Assembly (NCBI GenBank): GCA_028290085.1
Contig: JAQGKN010000115.1
Coordinates: 1 to 9,735 of the forward strand
DNA from: Hyphomicrobiales bacterium
GTDB lineage: Bacteria > Pseudomonadota > Alphaproteobacteria > Rhizobiales > Beijerinckiaceae
DNA length: 9,735 nt
Direction: 5' to 3'
A program made the translations under genes and the position numbers. A model generated the notes under the pieces. The model worked only from the letters and a program-made list of their open reading frames with translations, searched no databases and was not told the origin of the DNA. Position 1 is the stretch's first letter, and every line of letters starts with the position of its first letter. Positions 1 to 6,436 of this stretch are shown here, in pieces.

Positions 1-626
1 ATGTAACCAATGCCGTCGTTGGAGGAGAGCGTCTCCGAAATCACGGCGCCGACGAAGGCAAGCGTGATCGCGACTTTCAGCGAAGCGAAGAAATAGGGCA
101 GGCTGCGCGGCAGCCCGACCTTGATGAGCACGTCGAGTTTAGATGCGCCGAGCGAGCGCAGCACGTCCTCGAGTTCCGGCTCCACCGTTGCGAGTCCCGC
201 CGCGACATTGACCGCGATGGGGAAGAAGGAAAGCAAAAAGGCGGTCGCAATAGCTGGCGGTGAGCCGATGCCCATCCACAGCACCAGCACCGGCACGACG
301 GCGGCCTTCGGCACCGAGTTGATGCCGATCAGCATGGGATAGAAGCCGGCGTAAACTAGGCGCGAAGAGCCGATGGCGACGCCGAGCAAGCCGCCAACGA
401 CGATGCCGATGCCAAAGCCGATCAGCGTATTCGTCAGGGTGAACACGGCATGCGCCATGATCGGGTCGCGGTACTGCATGAACGAGTTATAAACCGCGAG
501 CGGCGAGGGCAGGATGAAGACCTTCAGCTGAAAGATGCGGACTGAGAGATCCCAGAGGATCAGCGTTCCCAGTAGCACGAGCCACGGCATGACACGTTCG
601 AGGCGACGGTAATTCTTGGGTGTCAT
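1..626 (-). CDS. ABC transporter permease, NitT/TauT/SsuC-like (3' end cut by window edge)
   Basis: Inner-membrane subunit of an importer; it should form the channel with the ATPase encoded just upstream. I translated 208 codons from the ATG at 626 without a stop. The start is firm: the preceding codon in the same frame is the ATPase TGA (629-627), and an AGGGAG Shine-Dalgarno (640-635) lies 8 nt upstream. Hydrophobic stretches at about residues 13-30, 65-87, 105-120, 123-142 and 183-200 look like membrane segments. Residues 153-179 fit the BPD_transp_1 EAA loop, which docks on the ATPase: E153, G160, then L172-P173. Family members are usually about 250-270 aa, so roughly 50 C-terminal residues lie outside the window. 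The sulfonate/taurine/nitrate permease class is clear; the substrate is not. Confidence 0.93.
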   Translation of the reverse strand, partial: MTPKNYRRLERVMPWLVLLGTLILWDLSVRIFQLKVFILPSPLAVYNSFMQYRDPIMAHAVFTLTNTLIGFGIGIVVGGLLGVAIGSSRLVYAGFYPMLIGINSVPKAAVVPVLVLWMGIGSPPAIATAFLLSFFPIAVNVAAGLATVEPELEDVLRSLGASKLDVLIKVGLPRSLPYFFASLKVAITLAFVGAVISETLSSNDGIGY

Positions 627-1478
627 TCAAACCGCTCCCTGGGGCTGCGGAGCGCGAGCTTCGTTGCGGATCTGCGCGATTTCGCTGCGGATCTGCTGCA
701 CGATCTCGACGAAATGCGGATCGAAAGTGCTGTCGAGCGTGCGCGGGCGCGGCACGTCCACGCGATGCACGGAGATGACGCGGCCCGGACGCGCGCTCAT
801 CACGAAGATCTCGTCCGCGAGGAAAGCGTCCTCGCGCAGGTCATGCGTCACGAGAATGCAGGTGAATTGCTTCTCAATCCAGAGATCCTGCAGGACGGCC
901 CAGAGTTCCTCGCGCGTAAAGGCATCGAGCGCGGCGAAGGGTTCGTCGAGCATCAGCAATTGCGGGTCGTGGATCAGCGCGCGGCAGAGATTGGCGCGCT
1001 GCTGCATGCCGCCCGAGAGCATCCACGGTTGCTTCTGTTCGAAACCCTTGAGCCCAACGGTTTCAAGAAGTGCCTTGGCGCGAGCGATATATTGCGCTTT
1101 CTGTGCACGCAGTCGCGAACGGTGCGGCTGCACGATTTCGAGCGGCAGCATCGTGTTGCCCAACGTGTCGCGCCACGGCAGCAGCGTCGGATTCTGAAAC
1201 GCCATGCCCGTGATCTTCAGCGGACCCGTCACCGGCTGGCCCGCAACCTTGATAGTGCCAGAGGTCGGCGGACAAAGGCCCGTCACCAGACGCATGAAAG
1301 ACGACTTGCCGCAACCCGACGGCCCGACGATGGCTGCGAACTGGCCTTTCTTGATCTGCAGATCCACGCCCGACAACGCCAGCGTCCCGTGCTCGTCGCC
1401 ATAGCGCAACGATACGGACGACAGATCGACGAAATCGGTTTCGGGCATGGGTGCAATCGGCATACTCGACATGTCCAT
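627..1478 (-). CDS. ABC transporter ATP-binding protein, NitT/TauT/SsuB-like
   Basis: Cytoplasmic ATPase that powers the importer (283 aa, slightly longer than the usual ~255-270). All nucleotide-binding motifs are present: Walker A GPSGCGKS (52-59), Q-loop Q95, signature LSGGMQQR (154-161), Walker B LLMLDEP (174-180), D-loop ALD (183-185) and switch H212. The FQNPTLLPW segment (94-102) is typical of the nitrate/sulfonate/taurine importer ATPases. The first 15 or so residues are a Met/Pro-rich extension; a second in-frame ATG at 1472 is an alternative start. The gene begins 17 nt after the substrate-binding protein stop, with GAGG-type ribosome-binding sequence in the gap. Its stop codon directly abuts the permease start, so the two are probably translationally coupled. 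Confidence 0.95.
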   Translation of the reverse strand: MDMSSMPIAPMPETDFVDLSSVSLRYGDEHGTLALSGVDLQIKKGQFAAIVGPSGCGKSSFMRLVTGLCPPTSGTIKVAGQPVTGPLKITGMAFQNPTLLPWRDTLGNTMLPLEIVQPHRSRLRAQKAQYIARAKALLETVGLKGFEQKQPWMLSGGMQQRANLCRALIHDPQLLMLDEPFAALDAFTREELWAVLQDLWIEKQFTCILVTHDLREDAFLADEIFVMSARPGRVISVHRVDVPRPRTLDSTFDPHFVEIVQQIRSEIAQIRNEARAPQPQGAV

Positions 1479-1495
1479 CAGCCTCGCACCTCGCC

Positions 1496-2545
1496 TCAGC
1501 CGATCATTCGTTCGGATGCGGCGGGCATGAAGCGCCCGTCGAACAGCGTTTCCGGCGTCACCTTGTTGGGCAGCTCGAGGCCCGACGAGAGGGTTGCGAT
1601 GCTGTCTTCCATGCGCTTCATGTCGAAGGCGCCAAGGCCATTCTTCTTGACGTTCTCGGTGCGGATCAGCCGGTCGATGACCCAGTCCATGCGCGCGCGC
1701 TCGATCTTCGGGTTCAGCAGCTTGTCGCGCTTCATCACGGCGTCGATGGCGGCATCGCGGTGTTTGGACGCCTGCACCCAGGAGCGCGCAACAGCGACTG
1801 CCATGCGCTTCACGACGTCGGGCTTGTTCTTGATCATCTCCTGGCTGGCGATCAGCGAATTGCCGAAGAAGTTGAAGCCGGAATCGGCGAAATAGAGCAG
1901 GTTGATGTCATCGAGCGCGAGGCCGTTGTCCATCAGGTTGAAAATAGCGGTGTAGTCGAATGCGATGACGGCATCGACGTCGCCCTTCAGCAGCATGGTG
2001 TCGCGCAGTTTCACGTCGATCGTGGAACGGTTGACCGACTTCGGATCGATCTTGTTGAGTGCCAGCAGTGCGGGCAGGATCTTCGATCCCGCATCGGCGG
2101 TGCCAGTGCCGAGCTTAGCGCCGACGAGGTCTTGCAGCTTCTTGATCGGCTTGCGCTTGAGGCTCAACACGACGGCGGGGAACACGTCGAAGATCGGCAT
2201 GATAATTTTGGGCGCGGCATCCGGATTGCGCCCTGCGAATTCCACGACGGCGGACGCATCGGCAAGGCCAAATTCATAGGCGCCGGAAGCGACGCGCGTG
2301 ATGGCCTCACCCGACCCCGATGAGCCGTCGGCGGTGACGGCCAGACCGAGGTCCTTGTACATCCCCATTTCGCCTGCATAAAACGAAGGCGCATTGCCGC
2401 CATAGATGCGGAACTCAAGCGCTAGCTTGACGGCATCCAGGGATTGCGCGCGTGCGACGTAGGGCGCGGCCAGGAATGCGCCAGCCGCGGCGGCGCTAAC
2501 CTTGAGAGCGTGACGGCGGGTGCTTCCGGTGTACTTCGTGTCCAT
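1496..2545 (-). CDS. ABC transporter substrate-binding protein, NMT1/SsuA/TauA-like, with Tat-type signal peptide
   Basis: Periplasmic receptor for the importer, 349 aa. The N-terminus has a twin-arginine motif STRRHALKV (8-16), an Ala-rich hydrophobic stretch (17-27) and an ARA|Q cleavage site after about residue 33, so Tat export is likely and Sec possible. There is no cysteine and hence no lipobox; the mature protein should be soluble. The body has the type-II periplasmic fold of the family: an FYAGEMGMYKDLGL segment (55-68), a DGSSGSGE glycine/serine loop (73-80) and a GAYEFGLADA segment (88-97). The ATG at 2545 was chosen because AGGAG (2556-2552) sits 6 nt upstream; an in-frame ATG at 2569 would add 8 residues but has no ribosome-binding site. 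The gene lies 37 bp after the small hydroxylase subunit, suggesting that the receptor delivers the enzyme's substrate or a precursor. Ligand unknown; distant relatives bind sulfonates, taurine, aromatic acids, pyrimidines or riboflavin. Confidence 0.93.
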   Translation of the reverse strand: MDTKYTGSTRRHALKVSAAAAGAFLAAPYVARAQSLDAVKLALEFRIYGGNAPSFYAGEMGMYKDLGLAVTADGSSGSGEAITRVASGAYEFGLADASAVVEFAGRNPDAAPKIIMPIFDVFPAVVLSLKRKPIKKLQDLVGAKLGTGTADAGSKILPALLALNKIDPKSVNRSTIDVKLRDTMLLKGDVDAVIAFDYTAIFNLMDNGLALDDINLLYFADSGFNFFGNSLIASQEMIKNKPDVVKRMAVAVARSWVQASKHRDAAIDAVMKRDKLLNPKIERARMDWVIDRLIRTENVKKNGLGAFDMKRMEDSIATLSSGLELPNKVTPETLFDGRFMPAASERMIG

Positions 2546-2551
2546 GAGTGG

Positions 2552-2556
2552 CTCCT
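2552..2556 (-). promoter_or_regulatory. Shine-Dalgarno AGGAG for the substrate-binding protein
   Basis: AGGAG reads on the minus strand 6 nt before the ATG at 2545, which decides that start over the ATG at 2569. The GGAG can pair with a CTCC just upstream across a 3-nt loop (2552-2562). This small hairpin could damp initiation, but it has only 4 bp. Confidence 0.7.
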
Positions 2557-2582
2557 GTGGAGAGGGCATGCTCTGTGACGAA

Positions 2583-3056
2583 CTATTCGACTGGTATCAG
2601 CCGCCTCGATGCCAAGATGATTGCATGAACGATGCCAGAATAGCCGGTGCAGCGACAAATATGTCCCGCGAGTGCGGCGCGCACCTGATCTTCGCTGGGG
2701 ATTGGGTTGCGTGAGAGCAGATCGCGGGCGGCCATCAACATGCCGGGCGTACAGAAACCGCACTGAAGAGCATGCGATTCGTGGAACGCCTGCTTGATCG
2801 TGTCGGAAAGTGCGTCGTCCGCGAGGCCCTCCAGCGTGACGACCTCGCGCCCCTCGCACATGACTGCGAATTTCAGGCAAGAGCGTGCGATCATGCCATC
2901 GACGAGCACGGTGCAGGCGCCGCAGGCGCCATGTTCGCAACCCAGATGCGTGGCTGTGAGCGCGCAGCTTTCGCGCAGGAAGTCGGCGAGGCTCGTGCGC
3001 GGTTCCACATCGCGCTCGACGGCAGTTCCATTCACATGGAGGCTGATTCTGGTCAT
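2583..3056 (-). CDS. Molybdenum hydroxylase small subunit, two [2Fe-2S] clusters (CoxS/XdhC-domain type)
   Basis: Electron-transfer subunit (157 aa, normal for the family, 150-170) that carries electrons from the Mo site to FAD. Residues 1-75 are a plant-ferredoxin-like domain with cluster ligands C40-x4-C45-x2-C48-x11-C60. Residues 80-157 are the helical [2Fe-2S]-binding domain with C99-x2-C102-x31-C134-x-C136. The QCGFCTPGM segment (98-106) and CRCTGY (134-139) are hallmarks; the Gln before the first Cys normally contacts the cytosine-dinucleotide cofactor. The ATG overlaps the FAD-subunit stop by 4 nt (ATGA, 3056-3053), and GGGGAGGT (3073-3066) lies 9 nt upstream. It completes the leftward L-M-S set. 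All eight ligands are present, so it should be functional. Confidence 0.97.
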   Translation of the reverse strand: MTRISLHVNGTAVERDVEPRTSLADFLRESCALTATHLGCEHGACGACTVLVDGMIARSCLKFAVMCEGREVVTLEGLADDALSDTIKQAFHESHALQCGFCTPGMLMAARDLLSRNPIPSEDQVRAALAGHICRCTGYSGIVHAIILASRRLIPVE

Positions 3057-3865
3057 GCGCCCAGGACCTCCCCGATTGCGCGTGTAATGGTCGTGACGTG
3101 CAGCTGGCGCAGATAGGCGTCGGGCTCGCTCATGATTTCATCGAGATCGCCGCCGATACAGGCGATTGCATCCGCGCCGGTCGCGAGTGCTTCGGACGTT
3201 TTGCGCAGGATACGGGCGCGCGATCCCGCGCCTGCGATGACGACGCGTGTCGTTTCGCCATGCACCGCGACCGCGAGTGAGGTGGCAAAAGCGCCGACCT
3301 TCTTGTTGAACTTGATGTAGGACGTGCGCGCGGTCGGCGGCAGTTTCGCGATCTCGAAACCGACGATGATTTCGCCCTGATGCAGCGAGGTCTCGTAGGT
3401 GCCAACGAGAAGATCGTTCATGGTGACGCGGCGCTCAGCGCCCTCGCTGCGTAGGATGGCGACAGCACCCAATGCGAGAAGCACGGCAGGCCAGTCAGCG
3501 GCGGGGTCGGCCATGGCGACACTGCCACCAATGGTGCCGTGACAGCGGATCGCGCGATAGGCGATGTTTTCAGCCGTCTTTCGCATCAATCCGTTGCCGG
3601 GGTCGGGCGCCACGCCGTCTTCGAACATCGCGTGCGTGAGGCCAGCGCCCAAAAACACCCGGTCGCCGAGATCGCGGATTTCGCGCAGCTCCAGAAGACG
3701 GCTGATGTCCACGATCAACTCGCTGGGCGCCATTCGAAGGTTGAGCAACGGCACGAGCGATTGTCCGCCTGCAATGAGGGACGCGCTGTCTGCGTGCTCA
3801 GCCATCGTGGCCAGCGCCAAGTCGAGGCTTGCGGGCCGTGCGTAGTCGAAGGGAGAGGGCTTCAT
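3053..3865 (-). CDS. Molybdenum hydroxylase medium subunit, FAD-binding (CoxM-like)
   Basis: Flavoprotein subunit (270 aa; family 260-300) that takes electrons from the small subunit and passes them to the final acceptor. The N-terminal half has the two FAD pyrophosphate-binding loops of the vanillyl-alcohol-oxidase fold, AGGQSL (32-37) and TIGGS (111-115), the latter followed by an ADPAADWP segment (119-126). The C-terminal ~100 residues match the CO-dehydrogenase flavoprotein C-terminal domain. No Cys cluster is inserted, so it lacks the extra [4Fe-4S] seen in 4-hydroxybenzoyl-CoA reductase. It starts inside the large-subunit stop (ATGA, 3865-3862) with GGGAG (3877-3873) 7 nt upstream, and it overlaps the small subunit by 4 nt. 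The three-gene coupling suggests equal stoichiometry of L, M and S. Confidence 0.96.
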   Translation of the reverse strand: MKPSPFDYARPASLDLALATMAEHADSASLIAGGQSLVPLLNLRMAPSELIVDISRLLELREIRDLGDRVFLGAGLTHAMFEDGVAPDPGNGLMRKTAENIAYRAIRCHGTIGGSVAMADPAADWPAVLLALGAVAILRSEGAERRVTMNDLLVGTYETSLHQGEIIVGFEIAKLPPTARTSYIKFNKKVGAFATSLAVAVHGETTRVVIAGAGSRARILRKTSEALATGADAIACIGGDLDEIMSEPDAYLRQLHVTTITRAIGEVLGA

Positions 3866-6219
3866 GACGCCGCTCCCGCGCGGGCAATTTGCACGGCATC
3901 CCAGACACGCCGGGGTGTCAGGGGTGTCTCGTTGAAGCTTGCCTTGCAGTCGCGAAACGCATCGGCGACCGCATTGGCCAGCGCGGCAGGGGGCGCGATG
4001 GCGCCGCCTTCTCCAACACCCTTCACGCCATATTCCGTCACCTTGGCGGGCGTCACGGAATGGGCGATGCGCACGGTCGGGATCTCGGTTGCGCAGGGCA
4101 TCATGTAATCGGCGAAGGTGGTCGCGAGCGGCTGCCCCTCGGCGTTGAAGGGAATCTCTTCATAGAGCCCGGTGCCGATTCCCTGCGATATGCCGCCCTG
4201 AACCTGTCCATCGACAATCATGGGATTGATCATGGTGCCGCAATCTTCCGACACCGCGTAATCGAGGATCTTCACGCCGCCGGTCGCCTCGTCTACTTCG
4301 ACGACCACCGCGTGCGTGCCGTAGGAAAACACGCCCGCAGATTCCGTGGGCTCATAAGTGCCCGTCATGTCGAGAAGCGGATCCATGCCCTGCGGCAGCA
4401 TTTCCTGGCGGATGTTGGCGGCGAGCGCGATCTCGCTGAAGGCGACGGAGCCGCTCTGGCTGATGACATGCCCGTTTTCGATGCGGACATCCTTGGGGTC
4501 CGCCTGCAGGAAATGCGCGCCGATCAGGCGAATCTTTTCGGCAAGACGCCGCGTCGTCGTGCCCACGGCGCCGCCTGCGAAGACGATGCTGCGCGAGGCG
4601 AAAGAGCCGAACCCGAACGGCGTCGTCGCAGTATCGCCGTAGCGAATCCGGATCTGCGAGGGATCGAGACTGAGTTCATGCGCGGCGATCTGCGCGAGCG
4701 TGGTTTCGTGCCCTTGTCCGTGGTTCTGCACGCCGACATGGATGGTGACGGAGCCATCGGGCAGCATGCGCACATTGGCCGATTCATAGCCGGGCACGAC
4801 GCGCGACTTGCGCTTCGACCATTCGACAACGCCATGGCCGCTCTGTTCGGTATAGACGGCAAAGCCGACACCGATGCGCGGCTCGCCGGGCTTGCGTTCG
4901 GCCTGCCGGCGACGCACTGCCGGAATGTCCACCATGGCTGCGGCGGTATCAAGCGCATCATGATAATCGCCCGTGTCGAGCTTCAGCCCGGCGACAGTAT
5001 TGTAGGGCATCTCCTCGCGGGTCACGAGATTTCGCTTGCGCAACTCATAGGGCTCGATGCCCATATGCAGCGCGACCTCGTCGACGAGCCGCTCGATGGC
5101 AAAACAAGCACCGGGACGTGCAACGCCGCGATACGGGCCCATCGGCGCCTTGTTGGTGGCGACGGTGAATGTGTTCACGCTGAGCGCCTTGATGCGATAG
5201 GGGCCGGGCAGATTGCCCGCAGCCATGCTCGCCTCCATGAAGGAGCCCGTCGGCCAGAGCGCGTAAGCACCCGCGTCGATATGCACGTCGCCTTCGATGC
5301 CGAGCAGATGTCCCTCGCTGTCAGCGGAAACAATCAGGTCGTAATGGTGGTCACGGCAATGGACAGAGGCCAGCAGATGCTCGCGCCGGTCCTCGATCCA
5401 GCGCACGGGATGGCCGACTTTCAGCGCGATGGCACAGACAGCGATCTCTTCGGGCAGCAGCCGGTTCTTCCCGCCGAACCCGCCGCCGACATCGGGCGCG
5501 ATCACGCGGATCTGGTTCTCCGGCAGCCCCAGCGCACGCGCAAGACCGAGCCGCATGACGTGGCCGCCCTGCGTCGAGAGATAAACGACGAGTTCTTCCA
5601 GACGGGCATCCCAATGCGCGACAACGCCGCGCGTCTCGAGCGACACGGTCGCTTGCCGGTTCATGCGGAATTTGCGGCGCAGCCGAATCGGCGCGTCCTT
5701 CAACCGGCTGAGGTCGCCCGCGCTGATGGTGCGCGTAATATAGGCGTTGTCCGCCCAGCTTTCGAACAGGCGGGCCGATCCGGGCGACATGGCGGCAATG
5801 GCATCCACGACGGCGGGAAGCTCGCTGCAGTCGACCTGCACGAGTTCGGCGAGATCTTCTGCCAGCGCTCGGGTCGGCGCAACGCACGCAGCCATCGCCT
5901 GTCCGACGTAGCGCACCTTGTCGGAGGCGAGTGCGGGGTAGGGCGATTGGCGGAAGGCGTCGAGCTCAGGTCCGGCTTCCAGCACGTGCAGGGAGGGGAA
6001 ATCAGCGATCGTAAAAACCCGAGACTCAGCGCCAGCGGGCTTGGCCATGGAGACGATGCGGCCATGTGCGATCTGGCTGCGGACGAAAGCTATATCCTGC
6101 AGGCCCGGAAGCCGAACGTCGGCGACGAACATCGCCTTTCCCGCGAGATGACGCGCGTCTTCCTTACGCAACAGGCTGGCCCCGATCCAGCCGCCGGAAG
6201 AATGCGCATCCCCACTCAT
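3862..6219 (-). CDS. Molybdenum hydroxylase large subunit, molybdopterin-binding, form-II CoxL-like
   Basis: Catalytic subunit (785 aa; family 750-810) that binds a molybdopterin dinucleotide cofactor and inserts a water-derived oxygen into the substrate. Domain order: a/b hammerhead domain about residues 15-140, then the two-part Mo-cofactor domain 155-770. Key motifs: GGGFGGK (245-251), active-site loop PYRGVARPG (362-370), HGQGHE (500-505), and catalytic Glu E737 in KGVGEGG (733-739), the residue expected to deprotonate the Mo-bound hydroxyl. The Cys of the AYRCSFR loop that binds Cu in true aerobic CO dehydrogenase is absent, so CO oxidation is unlikely. The ATG at 6219 is preferred (GGAG at 6234-6231, 11 nt upstream); an in-frame TTG at 6264 would add 15 residues that do not look like the family. 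It is first gene of the leftward operon. The substrate is undetermined; candidates are N-heteroaromatics, purines or aldehydes. Confidence 0.95.
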   Translation of the reverse strand: MSGDAHSSGGWIGASLLRKEDARHLAGKAMFVADVRLPGLQDIAFVRSQIAHGRIVSMAKPAGAESRVFTIADFPSLHVLEAGPELDAFRQSPYPALASDKVRYVGQAMAACVAPTRALAEDLAELVQVDCSELPAVVDAIAAMSPGSARLFESWADNAYITRTISAGDLSRLKDAPIRLRRKFRMNRQATVSLETRGVVAHWDARLEELVVYLSTQGGHVMRLGLARALGLPENQIRVIAPDVGGGFGGKNRLLPEEIAVCAIALKVGHPVRWIEDRREHLLASVHCRDHHYDLIVSADSEGHLLGIEGDVHIDAGAYALWPTGSFMEASMAAGNLPGPYRIKALSVNTFTVATNKAPMGPYRGVARPGACFAIERLVDEVALHMGIEPYELRKRNLVTREEMPYNTVAGLKLDTGDYHDALDTAAAMVDIPAVRRRQAERKPGEPRIGVGFAVYTEQSGHGVVEWSKRKSRVVPGYESANVRMLPDGSVTIHVGVQNHGQGHETTLAQIAAHELSLDPSQIRIRYGDTATTPFGFGSFASRSIVFAGGAVGTTTRRLAEKIRLIGAHFLQADPKDVRIENGHVISQSGSVAFSEIALAANIRQEMLPQGMDPLLDMTGTYEPTESAGVFSYGTHAVVVEVDEATGGVKILDYAVSEDCGTMINPMIVDGQVQGGISQGIGTGLYEEIPFNAEGQPLATTFADYMMPCATEIPTVRIAHSVTPAKVTEYGVKGVGEGGAIAPPAALANAVADAFRDCKASFNETPLTPRRVWDAVQIARAGAAS

Positions 6220-6256
6220 CGTGTCCCGATCTCCGGCTGCTCTCACAACGCGCAAA

Positions 6257-6271
6257 CTGTCCAAAAATTGG
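6257..6271 (+). promoter_or_regulatory. Candidate operator, left copy, containing CCAAAAATTGG
   Basis: CTGTCCAAAAATTGG contains the perfect hyphenated palindrome CCAA-AAA-TTGG (6261-6271). It sits between the leftward large-subunit start and its candidate promoter, around the likely transcription start. A close relative occurs at 6362-6377. A role as repressor site is inference. Confidence 0.3.
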
Positions 6272-6281
6272 CGCTTGTGCG

Positions 6282-6309
6282 TTTATTCGACCACTTTTGA
6301 ATGTGTAAG
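6282..6309 (-). promoter_or_regulatory. Weak candidate promoter for the leftward hydroxylase/ABC operon
   Basis: On the minus strand, CTTACA (6309-6304) is followed after 16 nt by AATAAA (6287-6282). Each hexamer matches the sigma-70 consensus at 4 of 6 positions. It would start RNA near 6275, giving a leader of about 55 nt before the ATG at 6219. The weakness would fit an activator-dependent promoter; it could also be chance in AT-rich DNA. Confidence 0.3.
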
Positions 6310-6323
6310 AAAGTCTTTATTTT

Positions 6324-6350
6324 CAGCGAGTTAATTATTGTCGTTCGCTG
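6324..6350. repeat. Inverted repeat CAGCGA-N15-TCGCTG, candidate regulator site
   Basis: Perfect 6-bp arms (6324-6329 and 6345-6350) flank a 15-nt AT-rich spacer containing TTAATTATT. It is centred at 6337, roughly 60-75 bp upstream of both predicted transcription starts, where LysR-type activators usually bind. Arms are short, so chance occurrence is possible. Confidence 0.35.
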
Positions 6351-6361
6351 TTTGCGGGTCT

Positions 6362-6377
6362 CTGTCCCAAAAAGTTG
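6362..6377 (+). promoter_or_regulatory. Candidate operator, right copy, overlapping the rightward -35 box
   Basis: CTGTCCCAAAAAGTTG resembles the left copy at 6257-6271 in the same orientation: CTGTCC, a run of five A, then TTG, with one extra C and one extra G. Its last three bases are the start of the TTGACA box, so a bound protein would block the promoter. Function is inferred from position and similarity only. Confidence 0.3.
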
Positions 6378-6402
6378 ACACGCTGTTCCCGGTCTGTAAA
6401 GC
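6375..6402 (+). promoter_or_regulatory. Candidate sigma-70 promoter for the rightward hydroxylase operon
   Basis: A perfect TTGACA -35 box (6375-6380) is followed after 16 nt by TAAAGC (6397-6402, 3 of 6 matches), preceded by a TG at 6395-6396 as in extended -10 promoters. RNA would start near 6409, leaving a leader of about 28 nt before the ATG at 6437. The -35 is strong and the -10 poor. Confidence 0.5.
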
Positions 6403-6436
6403 TCTTTTTCAATGCCCTGATGCGGATCGGTACGTG

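Larger units (their letters stand above)
6220..6436. promoter_or_regulatory. Divergent intergenic control region between two hydroxylase operons
   Basis: This 217-bp stretch separates two outward-facing operons and holds no convincing gene. Its middle (about 6260-6350) is clearly richer in A+T than the flanking genes, as expected for promoters. It contains candidate promoters for both directions, an inverted repeat between them, and a motif present once near each promoter (all listed separately). One regulator could act on both operons here, but none is encoded in the window. Confidence 0.75.

Noticed and set aside
714..2323. Two overlapping plus-strand open frames (714-1895 and 1451-2323) antisense to the ABC genes
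   Set aside because: Low-complexity Arg/His/Gly-rich translations without family features; both lie opposite genes with clear ATPase and binding-protein signatures.
2583..6219. Assignment as an aerobic CO dehydrogenase (CoxMSL)
   Set aside because: The Cu-binding Cys of the active-site loop is missing (PYRGVAR instead of AYRCSFR), and neither CoxD/E-like genes nor the classical M-S-L order are present.
6220..6264. N-terminal extension of the leftward large subunit to a TTG at 6264
   Set aside because: The 15 extra residues do not resemble the family, the start is TTG without a ribosome-binding site, and ATG 6219 gives a normal length with GGAG upstream.
3889..6300. An open frame of about 800 codons on the plus strand, antisense to the leftward large subunit
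   Set aside because: Its translation is rich in Arg, His, Gly and Ala with no recognisable motif, and it mirrors a gene with full catalytic motifs. Long antisense frames are common in GC-rich DNA because of third-position bias.
6338..6436. N-terminal extension of the second FAD subunit back to 6338
   Set aside because: It would translate through the TTGACA promoter box, and the added 33 residues have no family similarity. ATG 6437 gives the expected N-terminus.
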